Assembly: GCA_048268105.1 (NCBI GenBank)
Contig: JBLWWH010000004.1
Coordinates: 115,096-179,095 of the forward strand
Direction: 5' to 3'
DNA: 64,000 nt
DNA from: Profundicola sp048268105
GTDB lineage: Bacteria; Bacteroidota; Bacteroidia; Flavobacteriales; Weeksellaceae
Positions 10,601 through 20,000 of the stretch are shown one piece after another; positions within the stretch are counted from its first letter, which is position 1, and each line of letters starts with the position of its first letter. The notes beneath the pieces were generated by a model. It saw only the letters and a list, made by a program, of their open reading frames with translations. It did not search any database and was not told the DNA's origin. Position numbers and translations under genes: made by a program.

Positions 10601-12489
10601 ATCAAAAAACGGAAGAAGAAAGGTTCGAGAAAAATCGAAAAATTAAATCTGCAGGAGAGATTATTCAACTATTTCCTGGTTCCGATGCTTTTGATTTTGT
10701 TTTAAATAGATTAATAAATGAAATTTCTATTTTCGCCCAAGAATCTAACTTATTTTCAGCAGACTTAGCCCAAGATATGGCGCAATATTTAATGCAAGAA
10801 TTGCAGCATGACGATGCCTTCCAGATCAGTCAGGCATCTAAGAATATTCAAAATGAAGTTGAAAAATACTTAAAAGAAAAAAATTCTGATATTGCTTTTT
10901 ACAACGCCATAGAAAACACACAAAGTTATGTGGAGAAAATAGAATTGGTGCGTCAATATGTTAAAGCTTTTATTCAGTCAAAACCCAAAGAATTTAATCC
11001 AAATTACATCGACGAAGTCGTTGCCAATATATTATTTTCTGATTTGTCTTATGAGCCGATTAATGCCATTTCAGCGCAAGAAGAAATTAAAGATTTAAAA
11101 GGAACTCATGAAGTTATTCAAAATGGTACGTATCATTTTGATTATCAAGAATTTATACAAAAACTTGGATATTTTCATGATATTGAAGTTCCTGCCTTTG
11201 AGCAATTTAGAAAAGAAAAAGCAAAATTAATTGAGGTTGAAAAAGAAAAATTAAAACTTCATACGTTCCAACCCAATGTGCTTTCATCTTTTGTGAGAAA
11301 TAAATTAATAGATGAGGTTTATTTGCCTTTGTTCGGAGATAATTTCGCCAAACAGTTAGGAACTGCCGATGCCCATCAACGCATAGACCGCATGGGATTG
11401 TTGTTGTTGATTTCTCCTCCAGGATATGGTAAAACTACTTTAATGGAATATTTGGCGAACCGTTTGGGCTTGGTTTTCATGAAAATAAACGGACCTACGA
11501 TTGGACACGAAGTGACTTCCGTAGATCCGATGGCGGCCAAGAATTCAGCGGCGAGAGAGGAATTAATTAAATTAAATCTCGCCTTTGAAATGGGCAACAA
11601 TGTTATGTTGTATTTAGATGATATTCAGCATTGTAATCCCGAATTCCTACAAAAATTCATTTCTTTATCAGATGGAACTCGTTCCATAGAAGGCGTTTAT
11701 AATGGAAGATCGAAAACCTATAACCTGAGAGGAAAGAAATTCGCGGTGGTGATGGCTGGAAATCCTTACACAGAAAGTGGTGCCAAGTTCCAAGTGCCCG
11801 ATATGTTGACCAATCGAGCCGATATTTACAATTTGGGAGATATCATTGGAAACACCAAAAAGTTATTTGAAATGAGTTTGATTGAAAATGCGATTACCAG
11901 CAATGCCGACATCAGACAAATGAGAAATACATCGATGAAAGATGTTTATCAACTCATAGATAAAGTAGAGAACAATTCAGAAATTGAATTGGAAGGAAAA
12001 TATTCTCCTCAAGAAATTAATGATTATACTTCTGTGTTAGAAAAAATGCTGAAAGTGAGAGATGTGGTGTTGAAGGTGAATTCTGCTTACATCAAATCGG
12101 CAGCCATGGAAGATGAATATCGTACAGAACCTGCGTTTAAGCTACAAGGTTCTTATCGTGATATGAATAAGTTGGTGAGCAAAATTGTTCCTGTAATGAA
12201 CGATCAAGAATTAGAAAGTTTATTGTTATCTCATTATGAATCAGAAGCTCAAACTTTGACGTCATCTGCAGAAGCCAATTTATTGAAATACAAAGAATTA
12301 ACGAATAAGCTAACAAAAGAAGAAAACCAACGTTGGAATGAAATTAAAACTATATTTGAGAAAAACAATAAGTTAAAAGGTTTTGGAAATAAAAATGAAA
12401 TGGCACAAGTTTTATCCCAACTCATGAATTTTGGAGAAAACTTAGAAGGAATAAAGGAGATTCTCGCCAAAGGACTCGACTCAAAATAA
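7639..12489 (+). CDS. Giant AAA ATPase ('DNA repair ATPase', DUF3686-type)
   Basis: 1616 residues. The N-terminal ~470 residues form a beta-rich domain resembling DUF3686, found on proteins loosely named DNA repair ATPases. A long coiled-coil region spans about 480-860, followed by a helical region, then an AAA module near the C-terminus: Walker A PPGYGKTT (1260-1267), Walker B YLDD (1325-1328), a sensor-1-like AVVMAGNPY and NRAD with a possible arginine finger. There is no signal peptide or membrane helix. The DNA-repair name is historical; its place behind PspA and flotillin suggests an ATPase acting on a membrane scaffold. Substrate unknown. Confidence 0.8.
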   Translation: MPETTQNIASGTYEIIRNRLHQHKDDLQKRLNSLNAERQKVFGSLETKLIANDRINTDNSCIASDIISLDNLCIFGYNVHFGLRTKIQLNDVFSIYEFSENQFHPKSLELINDSTFIIDFTNLYKYYRNTFFTRFAIIGNYLHMVFQLSENVSDIKTFKWLINDQTLTYVDNRSEHEYKFPAQHEFRWQSVGREMHRYGTFPHASILDKVFVETIGGDLTIKIEDNTEDGEGIYSEPVEYADQTLDDGQIRYADLGNLIVFEVKPFQEKSRYFVYNHKLREVNKIDSLGDACILLPDEQGIIFPTGYYLQTGEYYLFDNVIPEIKFAQKILSPNGEDVLFVFYLPKEGLYNLMSYNVISQEILTPIICSGFTIIKDGELCYFKSEEEQTRHHLIQIWQTPYLKGEFVPTEHKDNFLYKVGNKDIVKAMAETHALITLLSKEDNYAGLYADITKSAKNIADAYYWISDDNAFALSAPLKEIQNAAKAAIDEFEKVVQFKKNAEAQIKEIQTKSKALFSKIKGSSFKNIDDFVQSLSGLRNLRGEVITLKEVRYIDTDILAEIEQEIVEETERLSQKSVHFLLEDKALDPYHERVKEKEKYLDDIKKAIDAKNLEKEVVQIATDLEMLIEIVSNLKIEDTSQSTKIIDNISLIFAHINQLKAAIKNKINNLGGDEAKADFAAQMKLVEQSLINLIDLADTPAKCDEFQSKITVQLEELESKFADYDAFIVQIMEKREEIYDAFDARKNNLIERQNQRISTLKTSAERILKNVEKKADTLKSNEEIHGYFASDLMVSKVRDIIAQLEELDDRGGAEDILTSLKTAKEDSLRKLRDKQDLYEDGENIIKLGDHKFGVNRQALELTMLYKDEKPYFHLAGTDYYQSFDNETLAASKYWTQEYSSENKQVYRAEYLAYKIFKTKSMASLEKATHEDMAEWIQKESSENYTEGYTKGVHDQDALAILEVLIQKHLDLKLLRYNAKIRAAAQFFWYQKTEEERFEKNRKIKSAGEIIQLFPGSDAFDFVLNRLINEISIFAQESNLFSADLAQDMAQYLMQELQHDDAFQISQASKNIQNEVEKYLKEKNSDIAFYNAIENTQSYVEKIELVRQYVKAFIQSKPKEFNPNYIDEVVANILFSDLSYEPINAISAQEEIKDLKGTHEVIQNGTYHFDYQEFIQKLGYFHDIEVPAFEQFRKEKAKLIEVEKEKLKLHTFQPNVLSSFVRNKLIDEVYLPLFGDNFAKQLGTADAHQRIDRMGLLLLISPPGYGKTTLMEYLANRLGLVFMKINGPTIGHEVTSVDPMAAKNSAAREELIKLNLAFEMGNNVMLYLDDIQHCNPEFLQKFISLSDGTRSIEGVYNGRSKTYNLRGKKFAVVMAGNPYTESGAKFQVPDMLTNRADIYNLGDIIGNTKKLFEMSLIENAITSNADIRQMRNTSMKDVYQLIDKVENNSEIELEGKYSPQEINDYTSVLEKMLKVRDVVLKVNSAYIKSAAMEDEYRTEPAFKLQGSYRDMNKLVSKIVPVMNDQELESLLLSHYESEAQTLTSSAEANLLKYKELTNKLTKEENQRWNEIKTIFEKNNKLKGFGNKNEMAQVLSQLMNFGENLEGIKEILAKGLDSK

Positions 12490-12494
12490 TAGGT

Positions 12495-12502
12495 TATCTT
12501 TG
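12495..12502 (+). promoter_or_regulatory. -7 element TATCTTTG
   Basis: An exact TAnnTTTG match immediately after the ATPase gene and about 30 bases before the ATG at 12533. It overlaps the in-frame ATG-less start region at 12500, which argues that the downstream ATG is the real start. No clear -33 TTG is visible. Confidence 0.5.
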
Positions 12503-12532
12503 CCTACATATAAAATAGTTAAATCTTATAGT

Positions 12533-13036
12533 ATGAAAACAGTAAAAATGATTCTTTTAAGTGTGGCATTTACCGCAGCCCTAGTAAGTTGTAAAAACGA
12601 AGCTGCGAACGATGCTGATGCCATTGTCTTAACTGAAGATGAAACAAACCACGATGAGCATGCCATGGAAAACCATGATGATATGGAACATCACGATGTC
12701 GATGAAAGCGTTGTGAGTGAGCCTATTTCTTTGAATGATGGTGAAAAATGGGTGGTTAATGAAGAAATGAAACCTTTTGTTTCGCAAGGTGAAAATTTGG
12801 TTAATACTTACGATGGAGACCATAAGGCGCTCGCTGTCAATCTAACAGAACAAAACAATCAATTGATAAAAAGTTGCACTATGGAAGGAACAAGCCATGA
12901 TGAGTTACACAAATGGTTACATCCACATTTGGAAATGGTGAAAGAATTAGGCGATATGGATCATCAAGAGGCTGCAGATAAGCAAGTAGACGAGATTAAA
13001 AACTCATACCAAGTTTATCACGAGTATTTTCAATAA
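12533..13036 (+). CDS. His/Asp-rich lipoprotein, unknown function
   Basis: From the ATG at 12533 (167 residues) the protein starts with a lipoprotein signal ending in LVSC. Residues about 35-60 are packed with His, Asp, Glu and Met (DEHAMENHDDMEHHDVDE), a plausible metal-binding strip, and more histidines follow (HDELHKWLHPHLEMVKELGD). No enzyme motif was recognised. The promoter at 12495 and the terminator at 13091 make it a single-gene unit. Periplasmic or outer-membrane metal binding is inferred from composition only; an efflux operon for metals sits 10 kb upstream but nothing links them directly. Confidence 0.7.
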   Translation: MKTVKMILLSVAFTAALVSCKNEAANDADAIVLTEDETNHDEHAMENHDDMEHHDVDESVVSEPISLNDGEKWVVNEEMKPFVSQGENLVNTYDGDHKALAVNLTEQNNQLIKSCTMEGTSHDELHKWLHPHLEMVKELGDMDHQEAADKQVDEIKNSYQVYHEYFQ

Positions 13037-13090
13037 TACACATGGTCTGAAACTAGAGCTATTTTAGAGAGACATATTAATCCATAAAAA

Positions 13091-13122
13091 AGCCGTTGCA
13101 ATTGCAACGGCTTTTTTTTTTT
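13091..13122. terminator. Bidirectional terminator
   Basis: A perfect 22-base palindrome (AGCCGTTGCAA/TTGCAACGGCT, 13091-13112) with A's before and T11 after. It ends the lipoprotein gene on + and the T9SS cargo gene on -. Confidence 0.9.
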
Positions 13123-13138
13123 AGATTTTATATTAAGA

Positions 13139-13970
13139 TTATTTCTTAATTAACTTCTTTGTTACAGTGTTTTTACCGTCCGTAGCAGTAACTAAATATA
13201 ATCCTGCAGGTAAATTAGAAACATCGATTCCATTAGCATCGTATGCTACTTTAGAAACTTGCTTACCGCTTAAGTTTGTTAAAGTAATTTGAACTTTGCT
13301 GGTGTTAAAATTATCACCTAAATTAACCTTTACTACATCAGTAGCTGGGTTAGGGAATAAAGATAAGTTGCTCTTAGATGCAGTTAAATCATTAGTAGAT
13401 AATGTTTCAGCAACTACTTTTACATCGTCAATAGAGATGTAATCCATATCAATTACGTTATGGTGTCTGAAAGCAATATAAACCTCAGGTTCTCCTGCAA
13501 ATGCAGATATATCTAATACCTTATCTACGGGTTGACCTGTGTTCCCTGCATCTCCTAAAGTTTCCGACATTTGAGTTTCAGAAGCTAATAAGTCAACTGT
13601 AGAATTAGATGTTGCAACATATACAGAATAATGCTCCTCATCCCATGCAGCAGCAGGAACTTGAGTGATGTATTGTAGGGTGATTGTACCAGAAGCGGAT
13701 GATAAATCTATAGCTGGAGAAATAGCCCAATTATCTGGAGTTAATGGAACACCTTGCCATGATCTAGAAGTTAATGACATTGGAGTTACAGGATTTCCTA
13801 ATTGATCAGTAACTTGATAAATATCCCAATTTTCGCCATCCATATCAGCATCGATCAACGTCCAATCAGAAAGATCTTCATCATTGAAATCATCCATCCA
13901 AATGGTTGATTGAGAATAACCGAAAAGCATGCCTCCGATTAACGAAAGGCTAAGTAAAGTTTTTTTTCAT
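13139..13970 (-). pseudogene. T9SS type A cargo protein, signal peptide out of frame (A8 tract)
   Basis: The intact frame (13139-13930, 263 residues) encodes a cleaved-adhesin / choice-of-anchor J domain (WMDDFNDEDLSDW, DYISIDDVKV; about residues 10-175) and a type A sorting domain (LSLFPNPATDVVKV ... AGLYLVTATDG). It opens in the middle of a signal peptide. Reading the minus strand from ATG at 13970 with one A removed from the A8 run (13960-13967) gives MKKTLLSLSLIGG joined in frame to MLFGYSQS, a perfect Sec signal. As written, the ATG frame stops after six codons. This is either a sequencing indel, phase variation, slippage or a recent mutation. A promoter-like TTTG-N20-TAATCTTG lies upstream (13995-14024). 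Confidence 0.8.
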
Positions 13971-13994
13971 AATATAATTTCTATTCTAAGCTAC

Positions 13995-14024
13995 CAAGAT
14001 TAGAAAATATTCTATATGAAAACA
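13995..14024 (-). promoter_or_regulatory. Promoter of the T9SS cargo gene
   Basis: On the minus strand TTTG (14021-14024) and TAATCTTG (13995-14002, one mismatch to TAnnTTTG) are 18-20 bases apart. Transcription would begin about 20 bases before the ATG at 13970, supporting that start over the internal ATG at 13930. Confidence 0.45.
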
Positions 14025-14073
14025 AATTAATGCATCATAGGTGCTAACTTTATAACTTATTCCTGACTTAATT

Positions 14074-17000
14074 CTATTCCTTTATCATAACATTCAGTCC
14101 ATCGCTATGCGCTGTGAATTCTGGTGCATACATGTTTTGTAATTGGGTAATTCCATTCGAGAAATTACCAGCATTGTTGGCTCTTAAATCATATTCAAAC
14201 ACATAAACACCTTTGGGTAAATAATCGATAAAGAAATTTGTTGTCGCGTCTCTTGTACTTTCATAATAGCCTAAACCATCTTGCCATTTAAAGGTACTCA
14301 ACACATTCACGGGTTCAAATCCACTCGCGCGCATATCTTTGATATGAACAAATTCCATCGCTCTATCGGTTTGAATTTCTAATCGAACTTTTACCAAATC
14401 GCCGATTTCAATCGGAGCATTTTCGGTTATTTCAAAGAGCTTAGGACCTTGTGGCGTGTTTTTCTGAATAAACAATTGCTTTTTAAACTTAACATTCGTT
14501 TCAGCATTTGTGATTTTATCTAAATCCTCAAAATACTGCCAATACATCGCGCCCCAAGCAACTCCTGGAGAAGATTTCTCTACTTCGATTTTACCCATTT
14601 CTGGTGTGATTTCACCTTTGCTCCAGCTTTCTTTTACATAACCACTACCAGATTGAACGTCGGTAGAAGGATTTGTGTTGGCATCATACCAAATAGTATT
14701 TCCAACTTTTACCTTAATTCCATCCTCTGCATTTGTCCAGTCTTTTCCAGTGTTCATTAAGGCATAAACGGCTTCGGTTGTTGCTTTGGTAGAGTTCCAT
14801 TGATTAGTCTGTTTATTCTTCAGTAACCACACTTTCATGCTTTCTACGCTTTCCATATCTTTTGGCGTAATCTCATCAAATGCCTCTATTAACAAGGCTT
14901 GTGTTTCAACAGGAGCTTCAAACCATCGGTAACCACTCACATTTTCTTTCCAATACATGCCCATTTCATCTGACTCAACCGAGCGGTCTTTAATAGAAAA
15001 AACTAAATCTTTGGCTTTTTTCTCGTGACCAAATCTATGAAGAGTTAGGGCTAAAAGGGCTTGCGTGTTCAATGCACGATCATATTTTCCTTTATCTAAT
15101 TCGGTTAAGAAATAGTCTTTAGCTTTGCTTAGTTTATTACTTAATGGGTGTGATTCCAAGAAAAAACTTCTAGCATATAACCAATACAAACCATCATAAT
15201 CACTCAAGAAATAACGCTTTTTATCCGCTTGGAATTTATCCCATTTTTTCTCCATTTCATTATCTATAAACTCAATGGCTAATTCTGGAATACTTTCTAA
15301 ATCTATCGAGATTTCTGAGTTCTCACTTATGCCCATTTTGGCTAAATGTCCAAATCCAGCTACAATATGTGTTGTGATATAAACATTTTCTTTTCCACCT
15401 TCAAACCAAGCAAAACCTCCGTTTTCTGATTGTTTTTGCTCTAATTTTCTATAGGTATCCTTCAACTCACTGCGCATTTTATTTAAATCAAATAAAACTG
15501 CAATTCTCTTCATTTGTTCGGTTTCACTTTGCGCATCTCTCACCCAAGGCGTCTCTTCTAAAAGTATATTTTTAAGTTCTTGATTCTCTTCCAAAGGTGA
15601 GATTAATTGTCCTTTACGATTCCAGTCGTCAAAAACAGCTTTAATTTTTGGATTCGAATTTACAATGGATTGAGAAATTAAATTTCCATAAAAACGTGCA
15701 AAAACCTGCTCTGAACAATCATACGGATACTCACGTAAGTAAGGTAGAGCCATCACTGCATACCAAATCGGATTGGTGGTCATTTCCATCGTCAGCTTGA
15801 AATTATCTCGCGTAGCTGAGGTGGTATTCATCAACTTATCAAAAGTGAAGGTTTTTGATTGGTTTTCTCTCACATGGATCGGCATGGTTTCGGTTACCAG
15901 CATTCTATTCGTAAGAATCGGTAAAGCGTTTTCCTCTCCATCAGAAAACTCACCCGTGCTTGCTATCACTCTATAAACTACCGACTGAACTTCGTCTACG
16001 TTCGGAACTTCTAAAGTCCAAGAGACCGTTGAATTTCCTCCAGCTTCAACATCAAAAGTTTGCTGAGATTGGTTCAAGTTAAATTTAGCTTCAATCGGCT
16101 GCATGCTAAATGCGTCAAAAAGCACTAATTGCGCATCACCACTTAAAGCTTTCTCCGAAAGATTGATGATTTTGGTTTTAAAAATAACTTCATCACCTTC
16201 TCTGAAAAATCTTGGTGCATTCGGAACTACCATCAATTCTTTCTGGGTTACAACATCTGCCTGAAAAACTCCGGTTTTTAAATCTTGCGTATGCGCCACC
16301 GCTTGAAAATTCCATTGGGTTAAACTTTCGGGTGAAGTGAATTCAATTTTCACATTTCCGTTGGCATCTGTTTTTAAATTCGGAAAGAAAAAAGCAGTTT
16401 CTTGTAGGTTCTTACGTGCTTGAACTTGACTCAAATCTTGTTTTGGCATTGATGATTCTTCAGTTGTAATAACAACAACTCCATTTGCACCTTTTGAACC
16501 ATAAAGTGCAGTGGCATCCGAACCTTTTAAAACTGTTATGTTGGCTACATTCATTGCTTCAGCTTCTTTCTTAGAAACTATTCTTCCGTCCACAACATAT
16601 AGTGCTTCATCAGAAACGTTGAGGCTATTTAATCCTCTTAATACCATTTTTTTATCTCTTGCTGAATCTTCTATATTCACCCCTGCAACTTCTCCTTCCA
16701 AAGCTGCATCCATTGTACTTTCTTCCATGACTGGCGCAGGTGCCGCTGCTTTCATCGAATACATGATTTGATGTCTTCTAAATTCATTCAAGGTTAAACC
16801 AAATAAATTTAAATCTTCAAAGTTTAATGTAGGATAGGTTGTATAATTACGATAATATATTTGATTAAAATAGGTCTTTTGATCAGTCTGCCAATTGTTA
16901 AATGAAGAATAATTAGACGCGAAAGGGGAGAAATCATAAGGATTTGTCACAAATTCATCTAGCGATTTATCATACATTCCCGCAAGAACTTCTGCTAAGA

Positions 17001-20000
17001 ATTTATCTCCTTTTTTATCTTTTATATTTAAAGTCCAAGTTTCATTTTGACCTGGTTCTAGTTTATTTCTTAAAGTTTCTACCGTGAAATCAAGTTGCTT
17101 GTTTTCATAAGGAACTTGAATCCCAATAGTTTTGGACGTGGATTGATTGAATTTATTAAAATAAACGTGCACAAACACACCTCCGCGATAATCTTCTTTG
17201 ATAGGAAATCTATAATTTTTTGAATTATTGAGTTGTAGAATTTGCTTTTGAACAATTTCTCCATTGGCTTCTAACTCCACCAAAACATGTGCATCTTCCG
17301 CATCTGATATAAATGTGATTTCTGCCGTATCATTTGGTTGAAGTGAATAATTTTTTAAAACTACATCAAAATAGGAATTCTGTTCCGTCATTTCATTTGG
17401 ATTAAAAACTTCTATGACTTTTATGGTTTCAATGGTATCATTATTAACCATAGAAATCGCTTTTAATTCATATAGTCCCACTGGAATTTTCTGATTCCAA
17501 GAGATTGAATCTGAGGTGACTGTATTCCATTGTTGGGTTAAAATCTTATCGCCACGGGGTTTATTTTCCAACAAATGTTCGTTGTCATAGGCGATATAAG
17601 GTAATTTCGATATAAATTCTTGTTTTTCAAGTAATTCATAGTCCACTTTGGTCTGGTCTGATCGTAAAACACGCTCCAGTTTCTGAATTTCTGTAATACT
17701 GAATTCCCCAGAAGCATCTGTATCTAGACCGTTGAGATTTTGTGCAGAAATCTTGATTTTATTAAAATCTTCGACGGTGATTTTATCTTTCACCAAAAGG
17801 CTCAGGGTAAGAGGAATATCTCCAATGCGCACATTTTCTTCTACCGAATGAGTTTCTCCAGAAATATCGGTAACATCGGCAACAATGCGATAAGAATATG
17901 CTCTTTTTCCTTCTTTTTCGGATTCTTTGGGTAAGGCGGTGAAATCAAATTCAAAAATTCCATTTTCATCGGTAGTGGTTTCACCCGAAATCATGTCAAC
18001 TTCTTCGTTATAAATCGGTCTCCACCACCAGCCATAAGGATTATAACTTTTTCTAAAAACACGATAAACAACTTTAGCATCAGAAACATTGGCGCCCGAA
18101 AAAGTTGTGGCTTTCCCGCTCACTTTTACTTGTTGATTTAATTTATAAACACTTTTCAAACTATCCAACTCAACTTGAAATTTGGGTCTTTTATATTCTT
18201 CCACTTGAAAGGCATAGTAGTTGTCATCCGACCAATCGTCACTAATTTCGAATTCTCCTGTTAGACCAGAAGTGGGAAGCACAAATTCACCATGAACAGA
18301 ACCAAATTCATTAGAAATTAAATTTAAAGATGTAATCTCCTCAGAATTAGCATCATTCAATGAGATTTCAATAGACTCATTTTTTGCGATTCGTCTTTCC
18401 TTGCCTTTGGATTGATATAATATACCTTTGAAATAAACGGTTTGTCCGGGACGATAAATCGAACGATCGGTAAAGATTTTTAATTGATTTATCCAATCAT
18501 CCTTTTTGGCATCGTTGCGATGATAGGAGTAAGGATTGACCAAAAGAAGAGTTTCTTCCTGTGCGACTTGAATCGCATAATTTCGGTCATAATTTCTAGA
18601 AATTTTATTTAATTTAACTCGTCCAAAATCATCTGTGGTTAAAGTTTCAATTTTATTAAAAGGAGCATTCTTAACCGATTCTAATAAAGAAACACTTTGA
18701 TTTTTTAAAGGTAAACCCGTAGATTTCTCCAACAATTGAACTTCTCTCTCAGAAGAAGTTTCACCTGTTAAAATTCTCGAAGCCAAATCTATATGGGTAG
18801 AATTCATGGCTGCTTGAAACAATTGATGATTAATTTCTCCTTCAAAATTTTCATTATCAGAGATTAAAACAATATAATTTCCTGAGGGTAGCGGCGGAAA
18901 AGGAAAGTGAGTGGTATGACTTTGATAATCGCTAAATTCGTTGAGTTCAATTGAATTTTTTAAAACAACATCGCCAACAATTTTTAATTTTTTTGTTTTA
19001 TAATCGTAATCAAAACCGCTGATATTTTTTGCAAACTGACTGTTGTTGAGTTGATAGACGCGATAGAATATTTTGTAGAGGTTGGTATGAGAAATATTCA
19101 AAGGATTATATTGATTCGCAAAAAAACTTCCGTCTGTGGAAAAATGTAACTGCGGAATCTCAATTTCTTTTTGAATTGCGAGAGCTCGTTGCGCTCCAAA
19201 GGTTTTTGGAAATCTTTTTTGAGCTATTTGTGTAACTTCAACCGCTTCTACCAGTTTATTTTCTGACTTTAATTCGGTGGCTAAGCTCGCTAGAATATTG
19301 GTGGACCAAGTTTCATTTTTAAAATCTTGGTCAAGTTTTTTCAATGCTGCAATTATATCAAAAGTGGCAGAATTTTGTTTTAAATAATAAAGTTGATCGA
19401 TATGATTTTGAATTAAAGCACTTTTATCTTTATCATTTTTATGTATTTGAATTAAATCGGCATAAATTTTTTCAATCTTGGCTTTTTTCGCGTTTTGATC
19501 GAATTCCTGTGCATCAAATCGGCGGTTTTCAAAAATTTTAAGTGCGCGTTTTGCCAATATATCATATAGCGTTGGCTGCAGAAAACGATATTCCTTTTCA
19601 CCCTGAAGCAAAAGTGCAATTTGGCTCACATTGCTACCATAAAGTTGATTTTTTTGACTTATAGAAGCTTGTAGAAGAGTATCAATTTCTTTCAAGAATT
19701 TCTCTGTGGTCCAAGTTCTAAAATCGGTAGAAGTATTATCGGCAACATCGGTTCTATTTTGAAAACGATAATAATTTTCTTGATAATAGTTAAAATATAA
19801 TTCCGCCAAAATGGATTGCAAAACAGACTTTTCGAGACCTTTATTTTGTTCAATTTCTTGTAGAATTTCATTTTGAGTTTGAATAACAATATTTTCATCA
19901 TCAGAAGTTTGAACAGCAATATTGGATTTAAAAATCAAGGCTTTAATCAAATCATCGGTTTGATTTTCTGCTTTAGCCGCCTCATAAATTTCGTTTAAAA

